This document shows, piece by piece, positions 55,064-63,367 of a stretch of 64,000 bases of DNA. This DNA comes from Albidovulum denitrificans (GTDB lineage: Bacteria; Pseudomonadota; Alphaproteobacteria; Rhodobacterales; Rhodobacteraceae): positions 243,227 through 307,226 of the forward strand of contig NZ_PVEP01000004.1 of the NCBI RefSeq assembly GCF_002973535.1. The letters run 5' to 3'. The first letter of the stretch is position 1. Each line of letters starts with the position of its first letter. The notes under the pieces were generated by a model. It was not told the origin of the DNA and ran no database searches. It saw only the letters and a list, made by a program, of their open reading frames with translations. The position numbers and the translations under genes were made by a program.

Positions 55064-55095
55064 AAGACGGCCCGCCGGTCGGGGCGGGCCGTCTT
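55064..55095 (-). terminator. strong hairpin after the APC permease operon
   Basis: AAGACGGCCCGCC (55064-55076), loop GGTCGG, GGCGGGCCGTCTT (55083-55095): a perfect 13-bp stem, 14 bases after the permease stop. On the minus strand only three T's follow, so it may terminate partly and let some transcripts reach the two hypothetical genes. Confidence 0.65.
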
Positions 55096-55108
55096 GTTGT
55101 GCTTGGGC

Positions 55109-56524
55109 CTAGTACCCTTGCGGGCGCGGCCAGGGCATCGTGAACTGCGCCGCGCGGCGCACGAAGCGGTAGCGCCAGAAGTGGAACCACAGCGACACGA
55201 CGATGTAGAAGGCGATCATCGCGACAAGCTGGGTGCCGTAGCCCAGGAACACCGCGAAATAGGCGATGCCGCAGAGGCAAAGCAGCACGAGTGCCGGCAG
55301 CGGGTGGAACGGATGTTCATACCCCCGCTTGATCGCGTCCAGCGGCCATTTGCGCCGGAACAGGATCACGTTGATCGGCATGAACGTGTATTCCAGCAGG
55401 CCCGAGAGGATCGAGAAGGTGATCACCTGATCCAGCGGCGCGCCAAGCGCGAAGATCAGCGCGATCGGCACCAGGAAGATGATCGAGCGGTAGGGCGTGC
55501 GATACTTGGGATGCACGGCGCCGAACCACGACGGCAGGTAGTGGTCGCGGCCCATGGCGAACCAGGCGCGGCTGGCATCGTTGATGCAGCCATTGGCCGA
55601 AGCCAGCGTCGCGAACAGCGTCCCGATCCCCAGAAGCACCATCAGCCCGGTCGATCCCGACATGCGCGCCGCATCGAAAAGCGGCACGCCCGACTGGCCG
55701 AGATATTCCCACGGCATCAGCCCGACGCAGACATACCAGGTCAGCGTCGCGGCGATCAGCAGCGTCATGATCCCGGCAAGCGTCCCGAAGGGCAGGGCGC
55801 GGGCCGGAGACCGGACCTCTTCCGCCGCCTGGGTCGTGCCTTCGATCCCGAGATAGTACCACAGGCCGAAATGCATGGCCGCAAGGATGCCAAGCCAGCC
55901 ATAGGGCAGGTCGGTCATCAGCGCCCGGTGCTGAAGCACGTCGCCGCCAAAGACGGGCGAGGTAGCCAGGAACAGGATCAGGATGGCGCTGAAGGCGATC
56001 GCCGTGATGACGAGGCTGAAGGTCAGCGTTGCCAGAACGCCGCGATAGTTCAGCCAGGCCAGGAACATGATCGCCAGCACGATGAACGGCCGTTGGTCCA
56101 GCCCCTCATGCCCCGACATGACCGCCACGGTGTCGATCAGGAAGCCCACGGTGATCGCATTCGCCGCCTCAAGCATCGTGTAGGCGAAGACGAGGTAGAG
56201 GCCGACATTGAAGGCCATCAGCGGGCCGACGATATGCTTGGCCTGCGTGTATTGCCCGCCTGCCGCCGCGACGGTTGAGGTGACCTCGCTGTCGATCATG
56301 GCGACGCAGGAATAGAGAAGCCCCGCGAACCAGCAGGCGATCAGCGCGGCATAGGCGCCGCCCTTGCCGACGGCAAAGTTCCAGCCCATGTATTCGCCGA
56401 CCAGAACGATGCCGACGCCAAGCGCCCAGACATGCGCCGGGCCAAGGACGCGGAGCAGGCCGACCTTGGTGCCATGCGGCGCCATGCCGTCCCTCTCCTT
56501 GGAGGTAATATCGAAATCCGTCAT
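55109..56524 (-). CDS. APC-family permease, clustered with three small membrane proteins
   Basis: A 471-residue inner-membrane transporter with about 12 helices. The start is VLGPAHVWALGVGIVLVGEYMGWNF, with the helix-1 glycine-rich break of the amino acid-polyamine-organocation fold, and GIEGTTQAAEEVRSPARALP is the conserved helix 6-7 region. It likely imports an amine or amino acid, and the place in the cluster suggests a methylated amine or its glutamate derivative. It is directly preceded by three small membrane-protein genes on the same strand (gaps of 10, 12 and 1 bases), which is unusual for this family. AGGGGG-type ribosome site before the ATG. Confidence 0.85.
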   Translation of the reverse strand: MTDFDITSKERDGMAPHGTKVGLLRVLGPAHVWALGVGIVLVGEYMGWNFAVGKGGAYAALIACWFAGLLYSCVAMIDSEVTSTVAAAGGQYTQAKHIVGPLMAFNVGLYLVFAYTMLEAANAITVGFLIDTVAVMSGHEGLDQRPFIVLAIMFLAWLNYRGVLATLTFSLVITAIAFSAILILFLATSPVFGGDVLQHRALMTDLPYGWLGILAAMHFGLWYYLGIEGTTQAAEEVRSPARALPFGTLAGIMTLLIAATLTWYVCVGLMPWEYLGQSGVPLFDAARMSGSTGLMVLLGIGTLFATLASANGCINDASRAWFAMGRDHYLPSWFGAVHPKYRTPYRSIIFLVPIALIFALGAPLDQVITFSILSGLLEYTFMPINVILFRRKWPLDAIKRGYEHPFHPLPALVLLCLCGIAYFAVFLGYGTQLVAMIAFYIVVSLWFHFWRYRFVRRAAQFTMPWPRPQGY

Positions 56525-56534
56525 CTCCGCCCCC

Positions 56535-56702
56535 TCAGATCTTGTGTTCTTCGGTCATGGCCTCAAGCTCGCCTTCGCGCGAGGACATGAGGACATCTTC
56601 CGAATAGGTGCTGTCGGTCCTGAGCCAGTCCGCGACGATGATGAGGCCGAAGGCGGCGGAGGCCGCCCAGGCCACGTATTCCAGGATGTTCCAGATATCC
56701 AC
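56535..56702 (-). CDS. small single-helix membrane protein (55 residues)
   Basis: Not a recognised family. The GTG at 56700-56702 is preceded by GGGGGA. It starts MDIWNILEYVAWAASAAFGL (translated), giving one hydrophobic helix at about residues 6-26, then a charged tail (LRTDSTYSEDVLMSSREGEL) that ends in HKI. It lies between the 126-residue membrane protein and the permease gene, 10 bases before the latter, so it is probably translated with both. It could be an accessory subunit of the permease. It is easy to miss because of its size and GTG start. Confidence 0.7.
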   Translation of the reverse strand: MDIWNILEYVAWAASAAFGLIIVADWLRTDSTYSEDVLMSSREGELEAMTEEHKI

Positions 56703-56714
56703 GGTTTGTCCCCC

Positions 56715-57095
56715 TTACTCGCCGTTGAACTTTTCGGAGATCACCTCACGGTATTCCTTCTCCGAAAACCTGAGCATGATGGCGTAATAGCCGACGATCA
56801 CGACGATCATCATCAGCAGGCTGCCGATGGAGAAGGAGTAATCGAAGCGGCTGGTGATCAGCTCTGCCGCCGCGGCCGGATCGGCATAGCCGAGCTGGTT
56901 CCACTTCTCGACCATGACCGCATTCTGGCCAAGGCTTTCCCAGGTCGGGTTTTCCGGCACGTTCGAGGTTTGAGCGCTGCCCGCGAGGCCAAGCCAGAGC
57001 GGGATGTAAAGCGCGCCGATGGTCAGGACCAGAAGGACGATGACGTCGACGATCTGGCCAAGCTTGCTTTGGGTGGGTGGTTCGTAGCGGGCCAT
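56715..57095 (-). CDS. membrane protein, 126 residues, of the permease operon
   Basis: Two hydrophobic segments (about residues 16-38, VDVIVLLVLTIGALYIPLWLG, and 86-108, IGSLLMMIVVIVGYYAIML) flank a periplasmic loop of about 45 residues (NVPENPTWESLGQNAVMVEKW). The end is charged (FSEKEYREVISEKFNGE). No family is recognised. AAGGGGG precedes the ATG at 57093-57095, which argues against a start ten codons earlier. It sits one base after the 96-residue protein gene and 12 bases before the 55-residue one. Probable accessory subunit of the APC permease. Confidence 0.75.
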   Translation of the reverse strand: MARYEPPTQSKLGQIVDVIVLLVLTIGALYIPLWLGLAGSAQTSNVPENPTWESLGQNAVMVEKWNQLGYADPAAAAELITSRFDYSFSIGSLLMMIVVIVGYYAIMLRFSEKEYREVISEKFNGE

Positions 57096-57096
57096 G

Positions 57097-57387
57097 TCAT
57101 TTCCCCCTTGCCGCGCGGGCGGCATCGAGGAACTTGATGTCGAGGCCGTACATGAAGTCGCGGTCCTCGCGGTAGTGGCGCAGCATCGCCATGATCGCGG
57201 CGGTGTTGAAAACCAGAACCGTGGCGCCGCCGATCAGAAGAAGCGTCCGCGCCGCGCCCGAGGGGGCAAGCGACCAGGTCGCCCAGGCCACGAAGCCGAT
57301 GCTAAGCCACAGGCCGATAACGAAGGCCCATGCAATCGTAATATCCTTTCGATGCATCTGTTCGATGCGTTTCGTCAGATCTGACAC
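57097..57387 (-). CDS. membrane protein, 96 residues, first gene of the permease operon
   Basis: A GTG start (57385-57387) follows GGAGGAGACA, a very good ribosome site. Two hydrophobic segments (about residues 17-40, TIAWAFVIGLWLSIGFVAWATW, and 45-67) form a helical hairpin with both ends likely in the cytoplasm, the N end carrying TKRIEQMHRKD and the C end AMLRHYREDRDFMYGLD. I do not recognise a family. The motif ATTCTTG lies 41-47 bases upstream on the same strand. Confidence 0.75.
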   Translation of the reverse strand: MSDLTKRIEQMHRKDITIAWAFVIGLWLSIGFVAWATWSLAPSGAARTLLLIGGATVLVFNTAAIMAMLRHYREDRDFMYGLDIKFLDAARAARGK

Positions 57388-57744
57388 TGTCTCCTCCCAC
57401 ATGTTGCCGGGACGCTCCTCAACGCCCCAAGAATTATCCTACGGTAGAATTTTTTTTACTGAGAAGATAGCAGGGGCCGCTTTGTGTCAAGCGCGACGGC
57501 GGAAGGGTGGCGCGTTCCGGGGGCGGATTGGCCTGCATTCGCGGGATGCTCAGCACCACAAAATTATGGTCTTAAAGGGAAATTTATATTCATTTAGTGC
57601 AAGTTTTCTTTTTGACCGAAGCGAACCCTGCGGCAGACTGGGGGCGGGGCGATCAGTGACATTCTTGCGTGTTGTTCGCCGCGACCATAAGGGGCGCCGC
57701 CACTCGGCAAAGGTGCGTCAGGAACAGGGAAAAAGGAAACCAGC
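57388..57744. promoter_or_regulatory. divergent control region between the two permease units
   Basis: A 357-base region without a convincing gene. It has an A+T-rich part at 57430-57475 and another at 57560-57615. ATTCTTG occurs on the minus strand (57428-57434) and on the plus strand (57661-57667), each toward its own permease unit. CTAC-G-GTAG at 57440-57448 is a small inverted repeat. TTGACC (57612-57617) with ACCGAAGCGA (57615-57624) may be the -35 region of the plus-strand permease; the -10 match (CAGACT) is poor. Confidence 0.5.
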
Positions 57745-59538
57745 ATGCCCAGCGAAACAGACGCTGCAATGTATTCTTCGGCTTCCGGCGATTCGCCGAA
57801 GCTGCAACGCGCGCTTGACTGGCGCGGCGCATTTTGGGTGGCGGCCGGGGTGCCGCCGCTTGTGCTGTTCTCGATCGGCGGGATCGCGGGCGTGGCCGGG
57901 CAGGCCGCCTTCGTGGTCTGGATCGTGTCGATGATCATGGGCTTTTCGCAGTCCTTCACCTATGCCGAGATTGCGGGGATGTTCGGCAACAAGTCGGGCG
58001 GGACATCGGTCTACGGGGCCACCGCCTGGCTGCGTTATTCCAAGATGATCGCGCCCCTGTCGGTCTGGTGCAACTGGTTCGCCTGGTCGCCGGTGCTGTC
58101 GCTGGGTTGTGCCATCGCGGCGGGCTATATCCTGAACGCGCTGTTCGCGATCCCGGTCGAAGGCAGCCAGCCGGTGCTTGACTGGATCGCCGCCAACGGC
58201 GCCCAGATCACGGCGGAAAGCCAGGCGGTCATCGACTATATGGCCGCGAATGCCGGGGTGTCGGCCGCCGATGCCATCGCCGCTGTCCAGACCTCTTCGG
58301 CGATCGAGGCGCTGACCCCGGCGGTGCGCGTCTGGGAGGCGTTCAACGTCACCATTCCGGGTCTTGGCACGCTTCACTTCAACTCCACCTTCGTCATCGG
58401 CGCGGTCCTGATGCTGATCATCTTCGCGATTCAGCACCGGGGTATCGCCTCGACCGCGCGGGCGCAGAAGGTGCTGGCGGTGATCGTCCTCGTGCCGCTG
58501 TTCCTGGTCGGTATCGTGCCGATCCTGACCGGCTCCATCAACTACATGAACGTGTCCGACATCGTTCCGCCGACGGTTGCCTATGGCGGCGATGCCGGGT
58601 CGTGGAATGTCGGCGGATGGACCCTTTTCCTTGGCGCGCTCTACATCGCGGCCTGGTCGACCTACGGCTTCGAGACAGCGGTCTGCTACACGGCCGAGAT
58701 GAAGGACCCGGCGCGCGATACGTTCAAGGCGATCTTCTTCTCCGGCCTGCTGTGCATGATCTTCTACTTCCTGATCCCGTTCTCCTTCCAGGGCGTCTTT
58801 GGCGCCGCGGGGATGCTGGATCCGGGGATCGTGGACGGGACCGGGATCGCCGCCGCGCTCGGCTCCATGGTCAGCACGTCGAACTTCGTCACGCAGATCT
58901 TCGTGATCCTGATGATCATGGCGCTGTTCCTGGCGATCATGACGGCGATGGCGGGGTCCTCGCGGACGCTTTACCAAGGGTCCCGCGACGGGTGGCTGCC
59001 GAAGTATCTCAGCCATGTGAACGACCACGGCGCGCCCACCAACGCGATGTGGACCGACCTTGGCTTCAACCTCTTCCTGCTGGCGCTGGCCTCGGATGCG
59101 GGGGGCTACTTCTACGTTCTGGCCATCTCGAACGTGGGCTACCTGACGTTCAACTTCCTCAACCTCAATGCCGGGTGGATTCACCGGATCGATTCCGGCC
59201 ATGTGAAGCGGCCGTGGAAGGCGCCGACCTGGCTGATCGGGGTCAACACCCTGCTGGCCTTCGTCAATGCGCTGCTGCTGGGCGCGGGGGCAAAGGTCTG
59301 GGGCTATTCCGGCGCGCTTTGGTCCGGGGTCGCCTTCGCGGCGCTGATCCTGCCGGTCTTCTGGTTCCGCCACTACATGCAGGACGGCGGCAAGTTCCCG
59401 CCCGAGGCGCTTGAGGATCTGGGCCTGTCGAACGGCGATCTGGGCGAACGCAAGGCGGGCTTCCTGCCCTACCTCGCGCTGATCGTCGGGGCGGCGATTG
59501 TCCTTTGGGCGAACTGGTTCTTCGTCCTGCCAGAATGA
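57745..59538 (+). CDS. APC-family permease with large extracytoplasmic loop
   Basis: A 597-residue transporter with about 12 helices. The helix-1 break is SIGGIAGVAGQAAFVVW, the helix 6-7 motif is AWSTYGFETAVCYTAEMKDPARDTFKA, and helix 8 reads GSSRTLYQGSRDGWLPKYL, with the SRxLYxxSRDG typical of APC permeases. It is longer than the usual 470-500 residues because a loop of about 75 residues (about 135-210, acidic, rich in Ala and Gln) lies between helices 3 and 4. Substrate unknown; a methylated amine or related amino acid is plausible by context. Ribosome site AAAAGGAAA before the ATG. A terminator follows. Confidence 0.85.
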   Translation: MPSETDAAMYSSASGDSPKLQRALDWRGAFWVAAGVPPLVLFSIGGIAGVAGQAAFVVWIVSMIMGFSQSFTYAEIAGMFGNKSGGTSVYGATAWLRYSKMIAPLSVWCNWFAWSPVLSLGCAIAAGYILNALFAIPVEGSQPVLDWIAANGAQITAESQAVIDYMAANAGVSAADAIAAVQTSSAIEALTPAVRVWEAFNVTIPGLGTLHFNSTFVIGAVLMLIIFAIQHRGIASTARAQKVLAVIVLVPLFLVGIVPILTGSINYMNVSDIVPPTVAYGGDAGSWNVGGWTLFLGALYIAAWSTYGFETAVCYTAEMKDPARDTFKAIFFSGLLCMIFYFLIPFSFQGVFGAAGMLDPGIVDGTGIAAALGSMVSTSNFVTQIFVILMIMALFLAIMTAMAGSSRTLYQGSRDGWLPKYLSHVNDHGAPTNAMWTDLGFNLFLLALASDAGGYFYVLAISNVGYLTFNFLNLNAGWIHRIDSGHVKRPWKAPTWLIGVNTLLAFVNALLLGAGAKVWGYSGALWSGVAFAALILPVFWFRHYMQDGGKFPPEALEDLGLSNGDLGERKAGFLPYLALIVGAAIVLWANWFFVLPE

Positions 59539-59558
59539 CGGCGGACACATGACCGGGG

Positions 59559-59589
59559 AAGGGGCGGGCCGGACACGGCCCGCCCTTTT
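59559..59589 (+). terminator. rho-independent terminator after the APC permease
   Basis: GGGCGGGCC (59562-59570), loop GGACAC, GGCCCGCCC (59577-59585), then TTTT. The stem is extended by a G-T and two A-T pairs. It begins 20 bases after the permease stop. Confidence 0.85.
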
Positions 59590-59667
59590 CCATGCCCGGC
59601 CCGCGGCGGAGTTGAGCGAACGGAAGATCTCGGGTTATCTGGGGCCAGCACAACCGGGAGAGATCGA

Positions 59668-60396
59668 GTGAGCAGCCGCCTTGTCCCCTATCCGTCCGCC
59701 GAGACGCCCGAGGCCCCCATCGGCGCGACCGTGCAGTCGGTGATCGACACGCTTTTCTCCCGCATTGAGGCGAAAGAGTATGAGGTGGACGAGCGTCTGC
59801 CCTCGGAACGCACGCTGGCAGCCGAACTGGGCGTCGCCCGCAATACCGTGCGTGAGGCGTTGGACGTTCTGGAAACCCGGCGCGTGATCCGGCGCCGCGC
59901 GGGCAGCGGCAGTTTCGTGACCTGGCAAAGCGAGGTCGGGCGGAATTCCACCCCCTCGACGCTCGCCTCCAACACCAGCCCGCTGCATCACCTTGTCGTG
60001 CGCGGTATCCTTGAGCCGGAGATCGTGCGCCTGGCGATCATCAACATGACCCCGCGCCAGATCGAGACGCTGGGGGAGACGTTGTCGCAGATGGAGCAGA
60101 TCCGCACCGACGCCAACGCCTTTGCGCGGCAGGAGGAAGAGCTTTACCGCCAGATCGCCCATGGCACCGGCAACCCGCTTCTGGCGGCGTGTTATGAGCT
60201 GACGATAGACGCCTGCCGACAGAACTTCCGCTCCGCCCTTCTGCGCCGCCACCTGACGCCGAAGCGGATCAGCGATTATCAGCAGCGTTACAACACGCTG
60301 TTCAACGCCATCGCGGCGCGCGACATCGAGGCGGCGGTGGAGTTCATCAAGCTGCACCTGATCGAGGAACAGAAACTGCTTTTGCAAGAGGCCTGA
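59668..60396 (+). CDS. FadR/GntR-family transcriptional regulator
   Basis: A 242-residue regulator of the FCD (FadR) subfamily. The N-terminal winged helix-turn-helix has DERLPSERTLAAELGVARNTVREALDVLE (family block, about residues 45-75) and GSGSFVTW. The C-terminal all-helical domain (about 105-240) binds a carboxylate or amine-derived ligand and, in many members, a metal; candidate ligands are His residues in HHLVV, IAHGTG and FIKLHL. GTG start after CGGGAGAG. It is convergent with the binding-protein gene, and tmm lies beyond. Repeats of TGGTCCAWACCA in front of tmm look like its operator. Confidence 0.88.
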   Translation: MSSRLVPYPSAETPEAPIGATVQSVIDTLFSRIEAKEYEVDERLPSERTLAAELGVARNTVREALDVLETRRVIRRRAGSGSFVTWQSEVGRNSTPSTLASNTSPLHHLVVRGILEPEIVRLAIINMTPRQIETLGETLSQMEQIRTDANAFARQEEELYRQIAHGTGNPLLAACYELTIDACRQNFRSALLRRHLTPKRISDYQQRYNTLFNAIAARDIEAAVEFIKLHLIEEQKLLLQEA

Positions 60397-60399
60397 GGT

Positions 60400-61695
60400 T
60401 TAGGCGCTTTCCAGCGAGACGCGGTTGCGGTGCGGCCGGACCTGCCGCTGATCCCACATCTGCCCAAGCTCCACCATCTGCGCCTTCAGCAGCGCGCCGT
60501 GCCGGTCAAGCCAGTCGGGGATGGAGCCGAAGGCGACGATCCGCGCCTTGCCGTCCCGGATCTGCACCACCGGCCAGTCACCGATCAGCGCATTGTCGAT
60601 GCCGAAGATTTCCGCCCCCCACCATGTCGCCGGTCCGAAGGCGTGCATGACCGCGCCGGATTGCTTCATCGCGGCCAGAACCGACAGTGACGCGACGCTG
60701 CCCGCATGTTCGACCGCCACCCGCCAGATGTCGAGGATCGCGGCATATTCCCAGGACACTGCCGTCCAGCTGCCGGGAAAGCGGCGCTGATACTCCTCAT
60801 AGAAGTCCTTGGGACGGTTGAAGAAGAACGCCTTTTCGGTCAGCGCGGGGTCGTCGAAATCGGGGAACTGAAAGACGAAGCCTTCCATGAAGGACACGGA
60901 GGTCCGGGCGATCAGCCTTGGGTAATCGTCCAGCGTGCAGGACAGAAGCTGACCCTTGAACCCGGCGGCGTGGGCGGCCTCGGTCAGCGCATGGACCATC
61001 GGGGTGTGGCTTGTACACCAGCACAGGATATCGGGATTGTCCGCCATCATCGCCCCGACGATGGCGTCGGCATCGCGGCTTTGCGGATCATAGCGGATCT
61101 CGCGCACCACCTCGATCCCGGCGGCGGCGCAGGCGGCGCGGTAGGTGGCCAGCGACGGCAGCCCCAGCGCGTCGGTCTGCGCGCAAAGCGCGATCCGTGT
61201 CAGATCGGGCCGGGTCCGCGCCAGCCAGTCGATGCCGGTGACGGTGTAGATCGGGTGCGATTCACTTGGCGCGATCAGGTAGGGCGTGTCGGGCGACAGG
61301 TCGCTGGGCAGCAGCGTCGCGGTCAGAAGCTTGCGGTCGGTCAGATAGTCGATGACCGGGGGCAGGATATCGCCGCCCAGCGTCAACAGGATCTGCACTT
61401 CGCTGTCCTGCACCAGCTTGCGGACGCCTTCGCGCGCAAGCCCCGCGTCATAGCGGCAATCGAACGGCACAAGGCGCAGCGGATGCCGCCGCCCGCCGAT
61501 CAGAAGGCCCCCGGTACGGTTGATGCTTTCGGTCCATATCTGGCAGCCGTGCAGGCCCGGCAGGCCCCAGGATTGAACCGGACCGCTCAGCGGCGCCAGG
61601 AAACCGATTCCAATCGTCTCGGACACCCCCGCCGTCAGGCGCGGCAGGGCGCCGCGAACGGCCATTCTTTGGGCGAAACTTCCGGTACTCATCAT
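60400..61695 (-). CDS. AmiC/FmdD-like ligand-binding protein without signal peptide
   Basis: A 431-residue periplasmic-binding-protein fold of the urea/amide/branched-chain type (GIGFLAPLSGPVQSWGLPGL, then GGLLIGGRRHPLRLVPFD and ILLTLGGDILPPVIDY). Two ligand-binding lobes and a HALTEAAHAAGFKGQLLSC hinge region are seen. There is no cleavable signal sequence: the N terminus (MMSTGSFAQRMAVRGALPRL) has no hydrophobic core. It may therefore work in the cytoplasm as a sensor, as AmiC does. No ABC transporter membrane or ATPase genes lie nearby. It is divergent from tmm over 157 bases. Confidence 0.75.
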   Translation of the reverse strand: MMSTGSFAQRMAVRGALPRLTAGVSETIGIGFLAPLSGPVQSWGLPGLHGCQIWTESINRTGGLLIGGRRHPLRLVPFDCRYDAGLAREGVRKLVQDSEVQILLTLGGDILPPVIDYLTDRKLLTATLLPSDLSPDTPYLIAPSESHPIYTVTGIDWLARTRPDLTRIALCAQTDALGLPSLATYRAACAAAGIEVVREIRYDPQSRDADAIVGAMMADNPDILCWCTSHTPMVHALTEAAHAAGFKGQLLSCTLDDYPRLIARTSVSFMEGFVFQFPDFDDPALTEKAFFFNRPKDFYEEYQRRFPGSWTAVSWEYAAILDIWRVAVEHAGSVASLSVLAAMKQSGAVMHAFGPATWWGAEIFGIDNALIGDWPVVQIRDGKARIVAFGSIPDWLDRHGALLKAQMVELGQMWDQRQVRPHRNRVSLESA

Positions 61696-61766
61696 GCCAG
61701 TCTAGGGGTTTCTCCGCCGATGCCCACTATCCTGCGCAAAAGATCACCTTCAGGCAAATAATTTCA

Positions 61767-61840
61767 TTGACAGGCGGTGAGCCAGTTCGCCAGTCTGGTC
61801 CAAACCAAAAATACCAAAGCGACAGAACTGGTCCATACCA
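61767..61840 (+). promoter_or_regulatory. tmm promoter with two TGGTCCAWACCA operators
   Basis: TTGACA at 61767-61772 is a perfect -35 element; the best -10 (CAGTCT, 61791-61796) is weak. CTGGTCCAAACCA (61795-61807) and CTGGTCCATACCA (61828-61840) are nearly identical and start 33 bases apart, about three helix turns. Their TGGTC...ACCA form resembles FadR-type operators (TGGTNNNACCA-like), and the first overlaps the -10, so repression is plausible. ACCAAAGCGA lies between them (61813-61822). The assignment to the regulator at 59668 is inferred. Confidence 0.6.
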
Positions 61841-61852
61841 CAGGAGGAAGAA

Positions 61853-63220
61853 GTGAAGAAACGCGTGGCCATCATCGGCGCCGGCCCCTCGGGTCTTGCG
61901 CAGCTCAGAGCCTTTCAGTCCGCCAAGATGAAGGGGGCCGACATCCCCGACATCGTCTGCTTTGAAAAGCAGTCGAACTGGGGCGGGCTGTGGAACTACA
62001 CCTGGCGCACGGGCCTTGATGAATACGGTGAGCCGGTCCATTGCTCCATGTACCGCTACCTCTGGTCGAACGGCCCGAAGGAGGGTCTGGAATTCGCCGA
62101 CTATTCGTTCGAGGAGCATTTCGGCAAGCAGATCGCCAGCTACCCGCCGCGCGCCGTCCTCTTCGACTATATCGAAGGTCGGGTGAAGAAGGCGGGCGTG
62201 CGCGACTGGATCCGCTTTTCCACCACGATCCGCATGGTCAAGTACAACGAGGACAAGGGCAATTTCACCGTCACCGCCCATGACCTTGAAAACGACCGGA
62301 TGTATGAGGAAGAGTTCGACAACGTGATCGTCGCCTCTGGCCACTTCTCGGTTCCGAACGTGCCGGAATACCCCGGCTTCGACAAGTTCAACGGCCGCGT
62401 CCTGCATGCGCATGACTTCCGCGACGCGCGGGAATTCGCCGGCAAGGATCTGCTCTTGCTCGGGTCGTCCTATTCGGCCGAGGACATCGGGTCGCAATGC
62501 TGGAAATATGGCGCGAAGTCGATCACCGTCGCCTATCGCCACGCGCCGATGGGCTTCGATTGGCCGTCAAACTGGAAGGAAGTGCCAAAGCTTGAGCGGA
62601 TGGACGAGGATACCGCCTATTTCGCCGATGGTACCTCGAAGAAGGTCGATGCGGTCATCCTCTGCACCGGCTACAAGCACCACTTCCCGTTCCTGCCCGA
62701 CGATCTGCGGCTGAAGACCGCGAACCGTCTGGCGGCGGCCGATCTCTACAAGGGTGTGGTCTGGGTTCATAATCCCAAGCTCTTCTATGTCGGGATGCAG
62801 GACCAGTGGTTCACCTTCAACATGTTCGACGCGCAGGCCTGGTGGGTCCGTGACGCGATCATGGGGCGGATCAGCATTCCGGCCGACAAGTCGGTGCTGC
62901 TGAAGGATGTTCAGGATCGCGTGGCGGGCGAGGATGCGGGTGAGGACGCGCATGACGCGATCCACTACCAGGGCGACTATGTGAAGGAGCTGATCGGCGA
63001 GACGGACTATCCGTCCTTCGACGTCGACGGCGCCTGCGAGGCTTTCTTTGAGTGGAAGGACCACAAGAAGGAAGACATCATGGCCTTCCGCAACCACCGC
63101 TACCGTTCGGTCATCACCGGCACCATGGCGCCGGTCCACCATACGCCGTGGAAGGATGCGCTTGACGATTCGATGGCGTCCTACCTGAAGAATGACGCGG
63201 CGGTCGAGCCGGCCGAGTAG
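61853..63220 (+). CDS. tmm: trimethylamine monooxygenase
   Basis: Flavin monooxygenase that oxidises trimethylamine to its N-oxide using NADPH and O2. It has 455 residues. FAD motif [14 protein letters not shown] (residues 5-18), the FMO signature [11 protein letters not shown] (F-x-G-x3-H-x3-F) near residue 180, the NADPH motif [15 protein letters not shown] near 200, and [10 protein letters not shown] near 275 are all present. This arrangement is diagnostic for bacterial Tmm, which also makes TMAO from many tertiary amines. GTG start after AGGAGGAAGAA. Tdm uses the product. A terminator follows. Confidence 0.95.
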   Translation: MKKRVAIIGAGPSGLAQLRAFQSAKMKGADIPDIVCFEKQSNWGGLWNYTWRTGLDEYGEPVHCSMYRYLWSNGPKEGLEFADYSFEEHFGKQIASYPPRAVLFDYIEGRVKKAGVRDWIRFSTTIRMVKYNEDKGNFTVTAHDLENDRMYEEEFDNVIVASGHFSVPNVPEYPGFDKFNGRVLHAHDFRDAREFAGKDLLLLGSSYSAEDIGSQCWKYGAKSITVAYRHAPMGFDWPSNWKEVPKLERMDEDTAYFADGTSKKVDAVILCTGYKHHFPFLPDDLRLKTANRLAAADLYKGVVWVHNPKLFYVGMQDQWFTFNMFDAQAWWVRDAIMGRISIPADKSVLLKDVQDRVAGEDAGEDAHDAIHYQGDYVKELIGETDYPSFDVDGACEAFFEWKDHKKEDIMAFRNHRYRSVITGTMAPVHHTPWKDALDDSMASYLKNDAAVEPAE

Positions 63221-63244
63221 ACCTTCGGGCGCGTGTGACAGACC

Positions 63245-63283
63245 GTCCCGGCGGGTGCGCAAGCCCGCCGGGACTGGCCTTTC
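63245..63283 (+). terminator. rho-independent terminator after tmm
   Basis: GTCCCGGCGGG (63245-63255), loop TGCGCAAG, CCCGCCGGGAC (63264-63274), then TGGCCTTT. It is a perfect 11-bp stem 25 bases after the tmm stop. The T tract is short. Confidence 0.75.
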
Positions 63284-63367
63284 AGGACAGGGGTCTTCCC
63301 GCGACCTGGCCCCGGTTCCCGATGTGTCAGCCTGCAAAATCTTGGGTCTTGCCCGCCGACGGGATGT

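Noticed and set aside
57718..59550. A 610-codon open frame antisense to the second APC permease
   Set aside because: It follows the codon bias of the plus-strand membrane protein, which has clear helices. The antisense product is Arg/His/Asp-rich without a domain.
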